From an uncultured Pelagibacteraceae bacterium (GTDB taxonomy: Bacteria; Pseudomonadota; Alphaproteobacteria; Pelagibacterales; Pelagibacteraceae): a stretch of 64,000 bases of DNA. The stretch is from NCBI GenBank assembly GCA_902635845.1, contig CACPPK010000001.1, forward strand, positions 124,001 to 188,000, read 5' to 3'. Under the pieces are notes generated by a model. That model had not been told where the DNA came from and searched no databases. It saw only the letters and a list, made by a program, of their open reading frames with translations. A program made the position numbers and the translations under genes. Shown here piece by piece: positions 1-9,226 of the stretch. The stretch's first letter is position 1; each line of letters opens with the position of its first letter.

Positions 1-403
1 TTTCTATATTTGAGGCAATCCCTCTATGAGATCCTTTTGTTGCTTTTTTTACCTCACCTCCTGCTGCAGTCACAGCTACTTGCATACCCCAACATATTGC
101 TAGAATTTTTTTTATTTTTTTCTGACACTCTTTCATAAAATCAATTTGTCTTTTTATTTCTGGAGTATTGTTGTAGATGTTCAAGCTACTTCCTCCCCAA
201 ATAAGACCATCGTAACTTTCAAGTGCATCAATATTTTTATCGATATTTTCATCTGAAGAAGGATTAACCACGTGGGTTTCTAATTTATCTGTAAAAAACG
301 CTAAACTATCTTTAAGGCTTTCTGTATGTGTTTGAATTCCCGCCTCAGAAAAACTTTGATTTTCTTCTCGTAAGTTTCCTTCTACTATCAATATTTTTTT
401 CAT
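1..403 (-). CDS. Class I glutamine amidotransferase (partial, cut by window start)
   Basis: The reverse strand reads from an ATG at 403 through 134 residues and leaves the window, so the C-terminal part with the catalytic His/Glu is not seen. The protein begins MKKILIVEGN and has a Rossmann-like start. The segment ILAICWGMQ puts the expected nucleophile at about Cys104 in the usual nucleophile elbow of GMP-synthase-like (GATase1) proteins. The ATG overlaps the stop of the upstream iron alcohol dehydrogenase by one base (TAATG), so the two are probably translationally coupled. GATase1 proteins of this free-standing type hydrolyse glutamine or gamma-glutamyl bonds; the real substrate here is unknown. 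A role in handling gamma-glutamyl amines would fit the neighbourhood but is only a guess. Confidence 0.85.
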   Translation of the reverse strand, partial: MKKILIVEGNLREENQSFSEAGIQTHTESLKDSLAFFTDKLETHVVNPSSDENIDKNIDALESYDGLIWGGSSLNIYNNTPEIKRQIDFMKECQKKIKKILAICWGMQVAVTAAGGEVKKATKGSHRGIASNIE

Positions 404-1560
404 TAAAATAATTCTCCAGAAATACTTTTTATATACATTTCTTTTAGATCATTTTGACTTAATTTTTTAGGATTTCCTCCTGTTGATGGGTCTTCAAATG
501 CCATTAAGGAAAGTTCATCTAGATCAATATTATTACAATCCATTACATCAGACAATTTATGCGGAATATTTAAATTATTTCTTAAGTCTAAAATCCAATT
601 TAAAAAACTATCAAAATTTTTATTTAAATTAAGATAATCACAAATCGATATTATTTTATTTTCAATTGAAGGTTTATTAAATGTTAAAACATAAGGCATA
701 AATATTGCATTAGATAAGCCATGGTGAATATTGAATTTACCATTTACAGGGTGGCTCAATGAGTGAATTGCCCCCAGTCCCTTCTGAAATGCAGTCGAGC
801 CCATTGAAGCAGCAGAAAGTAAATCCATTCTAGCCTTAACATCTTTTCCATTTGTGAATGCTTTAATTAATGAATCTTTAATTAGTTTCATTCCTTCTAT
901 TGCCATACCATCAGCCATTGGATGATATCCTGGTGCACAAAACGCTTCTAAATTATGTGCAAGTGCATCCATTCCAGTTGCTGCTGTTAATCTTGGAGAT
1001 AAATCTAATGTAAGTAAAGGATCTAAAATCACAATCGAAGGTAACATTTTTGGGTGAAAAATAATTTTTTTTGCACCAGTTTCTTTATTTATTATTGCAG
1101 ATGCTCTACCAGTTTCGGATCCTGTTCCTGCAGTGGTTGGAACTGCAATGATTTTTGAAATTTTAGAACTATCAGCTCTTGTCCAATAATCACTAATATC
1201 TTCAAAATCCCACAACGGTCGAGATTGATTAGACATAAATGCTATAGCTTTTCCAACATCTAAACCACTTCCGCCTCCGAAAGCTATTACGCCATCGCAG
1301 TTCGAGGTATTATAAACTTTAACGCCTTCTTCCACATTTTCTCCAATTGGATTTCCCGTAAAATTAGAAAAAGTAACTAAATTTTGAAAACTTTTTTTTA
1401 ATCTTAATATTATATTTTTTATTAAATCTAAGTTAATTAAATCTTTGTCTGTTACAAATAATGGATTTGAAATATTTAACTCTTTGCAGGCTAAGGATAA
1501 ATCTTCAATTCTATTTTCTCCTATCCACATAGTGGTTGGATAATTCCAATTGATACCCAT
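403..1560 (-). CDS. Iron-containing alcohol dehydrogenase
   Basis: This 385-residue protein has the normal length of group III, iron-dependent alcohol dehydrogenases, which are cytoplasmic NAD(P)-linked enzymes. The nucleotide-binding GGGSGLDVGK lies at residues 95-104. The expected metal ligands are visible as Asp198 and His202 (MDALAH), His266 (GAIHSLSH) and His280 (NIHHGLSN). It is divergent from the trimethylamine monooxygenase gene and overlaps the following amidotransferase by one base. Demethylation of methylamines releases formaldehyde, so an alcohol/aldehyde oxidoreductase here may act on C1 compounds; related SAR11 enzymes have been proposed to oxidise methanol. The family call is firm, the substrate is inference. 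Confidence 0.92.
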   Translation of the reverse strand: MGINWNYPTTMWIGENRIEDLSLACKELNISNPLFVTDKDLINLDLIKNIILRLKKSFQNLVTFSNFTGNPIGENVEEGVKVYNTSNCDGVIAFGGGSGLDVGKAIAFMSNQSRPLWDFEDISDYWTRADSSKISKIIAVPTTAGTGSETGRASAIINKETGAKKIIFHPKMLPSIVILDPLLTLDLSPRLTAATGMDALAHNLEAFCAPGYHPMADGMAIEGMKLIKDSLIKAFTNGKDVKARMDLLSAASMGSTAFQKGLGAIHSLSHPVNGKFNIHHGLSNAIFMPYVLTFNKPSIENKIISICDYLNLNKNFDSFLNWILDLRNNLNIPHKLSDVMDCNNIDLDELSLMAFEDPSTGGNPKKLSQNDLKEMYIKSISGELF

Positions 1561-1637
1561 AACAAAATATAATTTTATTTTTTTAAAAATTGTTAGTAAG
1601 ATATATTTATAAATTTATTAATGATAGGAAAAATTCT
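1561..1637. promoter_or_regulatory. Divergent intergenic promoter region, alcohol dehydrogenase / tmm
   Basis: These 77 bases lie between the divergent starts of the iron alcohol dehydrogenase and tmm and must hold promoters for both. The stretch is nearly all A and T. TTGTTA and TATAAA-like hexamers occur but their spacing is not convincing, so I name no exact promoter. Confidence 0.4.
1626..1631 (+). promoter_or_regulatory. Ribosome binding site deciding the tmm start
   Basis: AGGAAA sits six bases before the ATG at 1638. The reading frame is open further upstream to 1590, but that start would add 16 residues (MLVRYIYK...) ahead of the normal MSKVAIIGAG beginning of the flavin monooxygenase fold. 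The Shine-Dalgarno match and the position of the FAD motif favour 1638. Confidence 0.7.
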
Positions 1638-2969
1638 ATGTCAAAAGTAGCAATCATAGGTGCTGGTCCATGTGGACTTTCAATTTTAAGAGCATTTGAG
1701 CATTTAGAAAAAAAAGGAGAAAAAATTCCTGAAATAGTTTGCTTTGAAAAACAAGAAAGTTGGGGTGGTTTATGGAACTACAACTGGAGAACTGGTTCAG
1801 ATCAATATGGGGATCCTGTTCCTAACAGTATGTATAGATACTTATGGTCTAATGGACCTAAAGAATGTTTGGAATTTGCTGATTATTCTTTTGATGAACA
1901 TTTTGGAAAACCTATTCCTTCCTTTCCTCCAAGAGAAGTTTTGCAAGATTATATTTTGGGAAGAGTAACTAAAGGAAATATAAAAAGTAAGATTAAATTT
2001 AATACAAGAGTTACAAATACTGTTTATAAAAATGATAAGTTTGAAATTAGCTACCATGACAAAGTAAATAATAAAATTCTAAATGATACATTCGATTATG
2101 TGGTAGTCTCTACAGGTCATTTTTCTGTGCCTTTTATTCCTGAGTACGAAGGAATGAATTCTTTTCCAGGAAGAATAATGCACTCACATGATTTTAGAGA
2201 TGCTGAAGAATTTAGAGGAAAAGATGTAATTGTTTTAGGGAGCAGTTATTCTGCAGAAGATGTGGCTCTACAATGTAATAAGTATGGCGCTAAAAGTGTA
2301 ACAATCGGTTACAGGCATAACCCAATGGGTTTCAAATGGCCAAAAGGTGTGAAAGAAGTTCATTATTTAGACAGGTTAGAAGGGAAAAAAGCCATATTTA
2401 AAGATGGAACAGAACAAAATGCTGACGTAGTAATTTTATGTACAGGATATTTGCATCATTTCCCATTTTTAGATGAAAGCTTAAAATTAAAAACACATAA
2501 CAGATTGTATCCACCAAAACTTTACAAAGGAGTTGTGTGGCAAGATAATCATAAACTTTTATATTTAGGTATGCAGGATCAGTTTCACACATTTAATATG
2601 TTTGATTGTCAAGGATGGTATGCAAGAGATGTGATAATGGGGAAAATCAAAATTCCTAGTGATGACGAAATAGATAAAGACATTAATAAGTGGGTTTCAA
2701 TGGAAGAAAAATTAGAAAATCCTGATCAAATGATTGATTTTCAAACAGAGTACACCAAAGAACTTCATGAAATGTCCGATTATCCTAAAATTGATTTTGA
2801 ATTAATTAGGAAACATTTTAAAGAATGGGAACACCATAAGGTAGAGGATATTCTAACTTATAGAAATAAATCGTTTTCATCTCCTGTGACCGGATCAATT
2901 GCACCAATTCATCACACACCTTGGGAAAAAGCGATGGATGACTCTATGAAAACTTTTTTAAATAAATAG
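1638..2969 (+). CDS. tmm: Trimethylamine monooxygenase (flavin-containing monooxygenase)
   Basis: The 443-residue cytoplasmic enzyme is expected to oxidise trimethylamine to trimethylamine N-oxide with NADPH, FAD and O2. The FAD motif GAGPCG is at residues 8-13. The FMO fingerprint is visible in FPGRIMHSHDFR at about 178-189, and the NADPH-binding GSSYSAED follows at about 205. Length and sequence match bacterial Tmm rather than the longer eukaryotic FMOs. It stands alone on the plus strand and is convergent with the glycerol-3-phosphate dehydrogenase gene, with four bases between stops. TMAO demethylase and a TmoX-like binding protein lie within 10 kb, which supports the substrate. Some Tmm enzymes also oxidise other tertiary amines and dimethyl sulfide. 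Confidence 0.9.
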   Translation: MSKVAIIGAGPCGLSILRAFEHLEKKGEKIPEIVCFEKQESWGGLWNYNWRTGSDQYGDPVPNSMYRYLWSNGPKECLEFADYSFDEHFGKPIPSFPPREVLQDYILGRVTKGNIKSKIKFNTRVTNTVYKNDKFEISYHDKVNNKILNDTFDYVVVSTGHFSVPFIPEYEGMNSFPGRIMHSHDFRDAEEFRGKDVIVLGSSYSAEDVALQCNKYGAKSVTIGYRHNPMGFKWPKGVKEVHYLDRLEGKKAIFKDGTEQNADVVILCTGYLHHFPFLDESLKLKTHNRLYPPKLYKGVVWQDNHKLLYLGMQDQFHTFNMFDCQGWYARDVIMGKIKIPSDDEIDKDINKWVSMEEKLENPDQMIDFQTEYTKELHEMSDYPKIDFELIRKHFKEWEHHKVEDILTYRNKSFSSPVTGSIAPIHHTPWEKAMDDSMKTFLNK

Positions 2970-2973
2970 AAAA

Positions 2974-3930
2974 TTAATATTTAATTTTTAATTTTTTGTT
3001 TTTAACAATTGCCTCTAATAAAGAGATCATTAACGGAACTTTTCCTTTATTAATTTTTTTAAATACAAAAGGAGCAATTTCAATTGCTAAATCAGCGCCT
3101 TCTACAGTATCATTTTTCATAAACTTTTTCTTTGCTTGGGCAAAAGTATAGCCTTTACCTAGATATTCTCCCATTTTACTATTTCTTCCTCCCATTGCAC
3201 TTACGTATAAATCTCCTAAACCTGCCAGACCATAAACAGTTTCCTTTTTTCCTTTAAAATAATTTGCAAGATATTTCATTTCATCAATTGATTTTCTGAA
3301 TAAAGCAGATGATGTATTATGCCATTGTCCAGATCCAATTATCATCGAATAAATATTTTTTATTGCAGATAAAAACTCAACTCCATTAACATCTCTACTA
3401 AATTCAGTTTGATAATAATTTGTTGAAATTAATTTTCCAATTTTTTTTGCATTATTAATATTTTTATTTGCAACAACAGTGAAGCTTTTAACTTTTCTAG
3501 CTAATTCTTTTGCTAAACATGGGCCTTTCAAAACTGAAATATTTAAATTTTTATTATACTTACTTAATAAGCTAGACATTGAAATTAAATTTCTACCATC
3601 TAATTTAAGACCTTTTGTTAATACCAAAATAGGTGATTTATTTTTAATTTTTGATAGATTTTTTCCAATCAAGTCTATTCCTATAGAACTCACAGCAATT
3701 ACAATTAAGTCCCATTTGCGATCTAAAATGTCAGTTGAAAATTTATTTATTTTTAATTTTTTTGGTAAATTTATATTTAATGATTGGTGAATTTTTTTTT
3801 TTAAGCTTAAATTTTGTAATAATTTAAAGTTATATGGCTCTGTTAAAGTAACCGAGTGACCATTGTCTATCAATGGTATCGAGAAAGCAGCTCCCATAGC
3901 TCCAGCACCAACAATTAATATTTTTTTCAT
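2974..3930 (-). CDS. gpsA: NAD(P)-dependent glycerol-3-phosphate dehydrogenase
   Basis: This 318-residue protein interconverts glycerol 3-phosphate and dihydroxyacetone phosphate. The Rossmann motif GAGAMG is near the N-terminus (residues 7-12). The family segments LTKGL, GPCLAKEL, AIKN and GLAGLGDLYVSAMGGRN appear in the expected order, and the length is close to the usual 320-340. It is the last gene of a long minus-strand run, seven bases after glycerol kinase. Because glpK is next to it, the physiological direction may be glycerol use rather than lipid synthesis, or a second gpsA for synthesis may lie elsewhere. The family is clear; the direction of flux is inferred. Confidence 0.87.
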   Translation of the reverse strand: MKKILIVGAGAMGAAFSIPLIDNGHSVTLTEPYNFKLLQNLSLKKKIHQSLNINLPKKLKINKFSTDILDRKWDLIVIAVSSIGIDLIGKNLSKIKNKSPILVLTKGLKLDGRNLISMSSLLSKYNKNLNISVLKGPCLAKELARKVKSFTVVANKNINNAKKIGKLISTNYYQTEFSRDVNGVEFLSAIKNIYSMIIGSGQWHNTSSALFRKSIDEMKYLANYFKGKKETVYGLAGLGDLYVSAMGGRNSKMGEYLGKGYTFAQAKKKFMKNDTVEGADLAIEIAPFVFKKINKGKVPLMISLLEAIVKNKKLKIKY

Positions 3931-3937
3931 TTTATCT

Positions 3938-5416
3938 TTATGCTAAGGTTTTTTTAATTGCTTGCTTCCAACCATGCAATATATGATTTCTTAGTTTTTT
4001 ATTAATTTTTGGCTTAAAAGCTTTATCTTTTTTCCATGTATTTTTAATTTGATTTAATGATTTGAATTCTCCTACTTGATAACCTGCAAACAAAGCTGCT
4101 CCGAGAGCAGTGGTTTCTAAGACTTTAGGTCGAATTACTTTTAAATTAATTACATCTGCCAAAAATTGTGAAAACCAATTATTAGCTACCATACCCCCAT
4201 CAATCTTTACTATCCTGGGCTTTAAACCATCTTTATTCATTGAATTAAATAAATCATAACTTTGATACGCAACTGACTCAACTGTTGCTCTAACCAAAGT
4301 TTTCCAATCACTATCTCTCGTAAGTCCTGTTATTAACCCTCTTGCATCAGGTCTCCAATAAGGTGCGCCTATTCCACTAAAAGCTGGGACAACATAAACT
4401 TCATTATTGCTTTTTGTTGATTTAGCTATTTTTTCAGTTTCATAAGCATTGTTTATTAATTTAATTTTATCCCTTAACCATTGTACGCCTGCTCCTGCTA
4501 TGAAAATAGATCCTTCAAGAGCATAGGTAGTCTTATTATTCAATCGATAACAAATTGTCGTTAATAACTTATTTTTTGAATTAATTTTTTTTGATCCAGT
4601 GTTCATTATTATAAATGCACCAGTGCCATAAGTACTTTTTATAGATCCTTTTTCAAAACAAGCTTGTCCCACAGCAGCTGCTTGTTGATCTCCTAAAACA
4701 GCTGAAATGGGTATTTCTTTTCCTGTAACTCTCTTGTCTGTTTTTCCAAAATTATCTGCGGAATTTTTTACCTCTGGCAATATACCCTTTGGAATTTTTA
4801 ATTTCTGTAATATTTCATTATCCCATTTATTTTTATTAATATTAAACAACATGGTTCTACTTGCGTTGGTAGCTTCGGTTAAATGCTGTTTACCTTTGGT
4901 TAATTTCCAGATTAAGAAGGTATCTACTGTACCAAACAATAAATTATTAGTTTTGAGTAACTTTTTTGAAACTTTTACATTATCTAAAATCCATTTTATT
5001 TTTGTGGCAGAAAAATAAGGATCTATAAATAATCCAGTTTTTTTTCTTAAAGTGTTTTCAAAATTTTTATTCTTTAGAAATTTACAATATTCCTGCGTTC
5101 TTCTATCTTGCCAAACGATTGCATTATAAATAGGTTTTCCAGTTTTTTTATTCCACAAAATTGTAGTTTCTCTCTGATTTGTAATTCCAATTGTAAGTAT
5201 ATGACCTTTCAAACTTATAGCTTTTTTAATTACTTGTTTTAACGCTTTAAGTGTTGTCGACCAAATTTCATTTGGATTATGCTCTACCCAGCCATTTCTA
5301 GGAAAGTATTGTTTAAATTCATATTGAGAAATAAATTTAATGTTCCCTTTAGTGTCAAACAAAACAACTCTTGACGAGGTTGTTCCTTGATCAATGGAGA
5401 CAATAAATTTTTTCAA
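3938..5416 (-). CDS. glpK: Glycerol kinase
   Basis: The 492-residue FGGY-family kinase phosphorylates glycerol with ATP in the cytoplasm. The start SIDQGTTSSRVVLFD is the phosphate-1 motif of glycerol kinases. AVLGDQQAAAVGQACFEKG, KSTYGTGAF and KIDGGMVANNWF follow in the order seen in GlpK. Full length is normal. It starts four bases after the ABC double permease stops and is followed by gpsA, so it is almost certainly co-transcribed with an osmolyte importer. No glycerol facilitator or glycerol-3-phosphate transporter lies in the window. The enzyme assignment is firm. Confidence 0.93.
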   Translation of the reverse strand: MKKFIVSIDQGTTSSRVVLFDTKGNIKFISQYEFKQYFPRNGWVEHNPNEIWSTTLKALKQVIKKAISLKGHILTIGITNQRETTILWNKKTGKPIYNAIVWQDRRTQEYCKFLKNKNFENTLRKKTGLFIDPYFSATKIKWILDNVKVSKKLLKTNNLLFGTVDTFLIWKLTKGKQHLTEATNASRTMLFNINKNKWDNEILQKLKIPKGILPEVKNSADNFGKTDKRVTGKEIPISAVLGDQQAAAVGQACFEKGSIKSTYGTGAFIIMNTGSKKINSKNKLLTTICYRLNNKTTYALEGSIFIAGAGVQWLRDKIKLINNAYETEKIAKSTKSNNEVYVVPAFSGIGAPYWRPDARGLITGLTRDSDWKTLVRATVESVAYQSYDLFNSMNKDGLKPRIVKIDGGMVANNWFSQFLADVINLKVIRPKVLETTALGAALFAGYQVGEFKSLNQIKNTWKKDKAFKPKINKKLRNHILHGWKQAIKKTLA

Positions 5417-5420
5417 AATA

Positions 5421-7574
5421 CTAAGCTATGCCAAGATGTTTTTTTCTTTTTCCAACCCAAGTTCTAATCAAGTTATCAAAAATTAATCCTATAAACGCAA
5501 CACAGATACCAAGTGTTAAACCAATTCCAGCACCATTTTTATCTGATAGTGCTTTTAAAATGTATTGACCAAGATCTTCTGTTCCAATGAAAGCTCCAAT
5601 TATCACCATAAATAAAGCAAAAACTATTGTTTGATTTAAACCAAGCATCATATGTGGAAATGCTAATGGAAACTCAATTTTTGTTAATCTTTGAAATTTA
5701 TTTACACCAGACATTGTTGCAGCTTCATGTAAACCAACGGGAACACTTCTAAGTCCTTCTATTGTATATCTAGTTGCAGGAATTGTTGCATAGACAATTA
5801 CAGCAATTAAAACAGATGTATCTGTTATTCCAAAAAGCATCATTACAGGAATTAAATATACAAATGATGGGAATGTTTGAAAGATATCGCAAACACCTAG
5901 CATAAATGCTGCAGATTTTTTGTTTTGAAAACATAATGTTCCAACTGTAAATCCTATTAAACAAGAAATAACTACACCAAAAGTTGCCATGTATAACGTT
6001 ACTAGTGCTCTATCCCACCATGGACTTAATGCTATAAATAAAGTCAAAGCAGCAACAACTAATGCTGATCGAATTCCTCCAATTAAATATCCTGCACCAA
6101 CTGCTAGTACTAATGTAGCAACTGCAGGCATTCTTAAATACAAAGCTCTCATCGGCTGAAGCACATCTTGAATTAACCATGTATTGAATGCTTTAATATA
6201 CACGAAGAAAGTATCAAAAATCCAATCAACTCCTTTATTCCAAAAATCAGCTGTTGATATTCCTTTATTATGAGGAATTTCAAACAAGTAATTAAAACTA
6301 CCTTTGAAAATAAAAGTCCCAACATATGCAAGAATTATCCCAATTACGAATGAAGCTGCAAAAAATATTACGTTTTTATTTCTTTGGAAAAATGTCAGAT
6401 TACCAAAATAATCTGTTTGTTTGTTTGCCCATGCCAAAGACATTTTATCAAGTAAAATTGCAATTAAACTAATACATAAACCAGCCTCTAGTGCCAAACC
6501 TATATTGAGTTGATTGAGTGCTAACAACAAATTAAATCCTAACCCTTTCGCACCAATGAACGCAGATATAACTGCCATTGAAAAACAAACCATAATAACT
6601 TGGTTAACTCCAATTAAAATATCTCTTCTTGCTGTTGGAATTAGTACCTTGAACATTAATTGCCAATTGGTACAACCACTCATTCTTCCAGCTTCAATAA
6701 CTTCTGGTGGTATAGCTCTTAAACCTAATATTGTTAATAATATCATTGGTGGAACCGCAACAACCATAGTAATAATTACAGCAGCGTGATCACCTACTCC
6801 AAATAAAACAAGTGCAGGAACTAATACAGCGTATTGTGGCATAGTCTGCATTACTAGAAGAATTGGGTACAATGCTTTTTCAACGCGTTTACTTTTGTAA
6901 GCTGCAATACCCAGGCCTAAACCAAAAATAAATGAAAGTGGAGCTGCAACAAGTATAAAAGAAAGCGTTTGCATTGATGGTTTCCATTGACCAAATATAG
7001 AAATATAGATCATTGTTAAACCTGCAAACAAAGCCAATCCTTTTCCACTTAATTTATAAGATAGTATAGCTGCCCCAGCTGCAACAATGGTCCAAGGTAA
7101 ACCTGGCAACTCTAACCATGGATAAGCATCAATAAAATCCCAACTTGTAAATGCAACAATAGTTTCTAAACCTCCAAGTAAAATCTCCCTAATTAATTCA
7201 ATTAAAAAAGTCATAAATGAAGTTAAATTTCTACTTATCTCCAATAATAATGGTCGAGTTTTAAATTCTTGAGTATCTTCGTTCCAAAACTCCATTGGCA
7301 TCCATTCATTCATTAAGAAAAATAAAGAGTCGTTTATCCAAATAGGCAGCCATCCTAGAAGTGGAGGCAATCTCCAAAATACATCAAAGGCATAATACCT
7401 AACCTCTTTACCTAGAAAAAAGTAAACACTTTGGTTTGGATCTTTAACAAATTCAGCCTGGCCTCTTATAAATTTATAAGTTTCAGGAACATCAATTGCA
7501 AAACATAAAGCAAAAAATACAATTAACAAAAATAACCATTGAGATAATTTTGGATATTTTTTTAAATACTCCAT
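5421..7574 (-). CDS. TMAO/betaine-type ABC transporter, double permease
   Basis: The 717-residue inner-membrane protein contains two homologous BPD_transp_1 permease halves fused in one chain. The first conserved half (roughly residues 215-395) carries VMQTMPQYAVLVPALVLFGV and an EAG loop. The second (roughly 520-705) carries IFQTFPSFVYLIPVMMLFGI and HEAATMSGV. Each half is like a complete ProW/OpuAB subunit. It forms an operon with the ATPase, which ends three bases upstream, and with TmoX. The set matches the TmoXVW-type TMAO importer of marine bacteria, and I leave the V/W letter unassigned. Glycine betaine or choline could also be carried. Glycerol kinase follows after four bases. Confidence 0.88.
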   Translation of the reverse strand: MEYLKKYPKLSQWLFLLIVFFALCFAIDVPETYKFIRGQAEFVKDPNQSVYFFLGKEVRYYAFDVFWRLPPLLGWLPIWINDSLFFLMNEWMPMEFWNEDTQEFKTRPLLLEISRNLTSFMTFLIELIREILLGGLETIVAFTSWDFIDAYPWLELPGLPWTIVAAGAAILSYKLSGKGLALFAGLTMIYISIFGQWKPSMQTLSFILVAAPLSFIFGLGLGIAAYKSKRVEKALYPILLVMQTMPQYAVLVPALVLFGVGDHAAVIITMVVAVPPMILLTILGLRAIPPEVIEAGRMSGCTNWQLMFKVLIPTARRDILIGVNQVIMVCFSMAVISAFIGAKGLGFNLLLALNQLNIGLALEAGLCISLIAILLDKMSLAWANKQTDYFGNLTFFQRNKNVIFFAASFVIGIILAYVGTFIFKGSFNYLFEIPHNKGISTADFWNKGVDWIFDTFFVYIKAFNTWLIQDVLQPMRALYLRMPAVATLVLAVGAGYLIGGIRSALVVAALTLFIALSPWWDRALVTLYMATFGVVISCLIGFTVGTLCFQNKKSAAFMLGVCDIFQTFPSFVYLIPVMMLFGITDTSVLIAVIVYATIPATRYTIEGLRSVPVGLHEAATMSGVNKFQRLTKIEFPLAFPHMMLGLNQTIVFALFMVIIGAFIGTEDLGQYILKALSDKNGAGIGLTLGICVAFIGLIFDNLIRTWVGKRKKHLGIA

Positions 7575-7577
7575 ATT

Positions 7578-8609
7578 TTAACTACCATTTTTTCTTCCTC
7601 CAAAAACTGTATCTATTATTTTTGAAGGTTTAATTGATCCTACTATATTATTATTTGAGTCAACTACTCCTACTAATTTTTCTTGAGTAAGTATTTTTTC
7701 TGCAACATTTTCTATAATTTCATCTTTTGATACTTTTAAATCTCCCAAATTATCTTTACTTGAAGCATCCATTACATCCTCAATAATCAAAACTTTCTCT
7801 CTCGGTACTTCTTCAGTAAACTTTCTTACATATTCAGTTGCTGGATTTAGTACGATATTGGCGGGTGTATCTAATTGTTCAATTATACCATCTTTCATGA
7901 TTGCTATTCGATCAGCTAACTTTAATGCCTCATCAAAATCATGAGTAATGAACATGATGGTTTTCTGTAATTTTTCCTGAAGTCTTAAAAACTCATCTTG
8001 CATTTCTTTTCTAATCAATGGATCTAATGCAGAAAAAGGTTCATCTAAAAACCATATATCAGGCTCTACTGCTAGTGACCTTGCGATTCCTACCCTTTGT
8101 TGTTGTCCACCTGAAAGTTCTCTTGGAAAATAATTCTCTCTTCCATCTAGTCCAACTAGTTTTACCATTTCCATTGCTCTACTAATACTCTCTTCAGTAT
8201 TAGTGCCTTTTATCTGAAGCGGAAAAGCAATATTTTCAACAACTGTTTTATGAGGTAACAAAGCAAAGCTTTGAAAAACCATACCCATTTTATTTCTTCT
8301 AAGCTCAATAAGCTCTTTATTGTTTAATTCTAATAAATCTTGACCTTCAATAAAAATTTTTCCACCGGTAGCATTCGTTAATCTTGAAATACATCTAAGA
8401 AGTGTTGATTTACCTGAACCAGATAAACCCATTACTACTAACATTTCTCCTTTTGCAACTTCAAAAGAAGCATTATTTACTCCAACTATGCATCCTCTTT
8501 CCTGAAAGGTTTTTGCATCTACATTGCCATTAGAGTCTTCAAGCATCTTTTTGGCATTTTCTCCAAAAATTTTATAAACCGACTCGCATTTGATTACAGT
8601 CTCAGACAT
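7578..8609 (-). CDS. TMAO/betaine-type ABC transporter, ATP-binding subunit
   Basis: This 343-residue ATPase energises the double permease encoded just downstream. Walker A is GLSGSGKSTLL, the signature is LSGGQQQRVGIARSL and Walker B ends FLDEPFSALD. An N-terminal extension of about 40 residues before the first strand, and a C-terminal region ending in a CBS-like segment (KLVGVVDSNNNIVGSIKP), are typical of the ProV/OpuAA branch, where CBS domains sense ionic strength. It lies in an operon with TmoX-like and permease genes. The 65-base gap before it is AT-rich with no obvious hairpin. The subunit type is secure; TMAO as substrate is inferred from the binding protein and from tdm nearby. Confidence 0.9.
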   Translation of the reverse strand: MSETVIKCESVYKIFGENAKKMLEDSNGNVDAKTFQERGCIVGVNNASFEVAKGEMLVVMGLSGSGKSTLLRCISRLTNATGGKIFIEGQDLLELNNKELIELRRNKMGMVFQSFALLPHKTVVENIAFPLQIKGTNTEESISRAMEMVKLVGLDGRENYFPRELSGGQQQRVGIARSLAVEPDIWFLDEPFSALDPLIRKEMQDEFLRLQEKLQKTIMFITHDFDEALKLADRIAIMKDGIIEQLDTPANIVLNPATEYVRKFTEEVPREKVLIIEDVMDASSKDNLGDLKVSKDEIIENVAEKILTQEKLVGVVDSNNNIVGSIKPSKIIDTVFGGRKNGS

Positions 8610-8674
8610 AAATTGTTTTAAAGTTATATTAAATTCTATAAAATTAAAATGTTAATAATTGTTGCCTTTCCTCA

Positions 8675-9226
8675 TTAAAAATTTTTAATAAAATAAACTC
8701 TAGTATCAATTCCAGTACTTAAAAAACTTAAAGCTTCTCCACTTATAGTAATACTTTCATCAACACCTACATTATTTCCACTAACTGTAAAACCCGCAAA
8801 ACATTTGCTTTTTTCTTCATCCCATTTGACAAAAGTCTCATCAATTTTATTTCCATTAATTGTATATAGCTCATGTGCTCTAAAATTTAAGAAATTAGCA
8901 CCCATTATTGCTCTTTGAGGAATTAGTTTTGTAGCTTTACATACCTGCTCATATACTTCATCTGTTAATTTATAATGATCAGTTCCATCAAATGAAACTA
9001 ATATTCCAGAGGGTAGTTTAGATATTAACTCACTTAGTTTTTTTTCTTCAGCAATTCTTTCCTCTTCTAACTTCATTCTTTTTACCAAATCATCACCTTG
9101 TCCAAAAATTCCATTCAAAATACTAAAAGATACAATTACTATTAGAGTGATAAATATAAGACCAATAAATTGTCTCAAAGACTCAGGTATATCTTTAATT
9201 TTATTAATATAATTTTCTTTAGACAT
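8675..9226 (-). CDS. Unknown membrane-anchored periplasmic protein
   Basis: I do not recognise this 183-residue protein. Residues 1-18 are charged, residues about 19-42 form one hydrophobic membrane segment (FIGLIFITLIVIVSFSIL), and a charged, probably helical stretch (about 50-68, rich in K and E) leads into a mixed alpha/beta domain with two cysteines. An N-in, C-out anchored protein is likely. Its start overlaps the stop of the MORN-repeat gene by one base. Both genes sit between the binding-protein gene and the ATPase of the importer, which suggests a link with transport or with the envelope, but no function can be given. Confidence 0.75.
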   Translation of the reverse strand: MSKENYINKIKDIPESLRQFIGLIFITLIVIVSFSILNGIFGQGDDLVKRMKLEEERIAEEKKLSELISKLPSGILVSFDGTDHYKLTDEVYEQVCKATKLIPQRAIMGANFLNFRAHELYTINGNKIDETFVKWDEEKSKCFAGFTVSGNNVGVDESITISGEALSFLSTGIDTRVYFIKNF

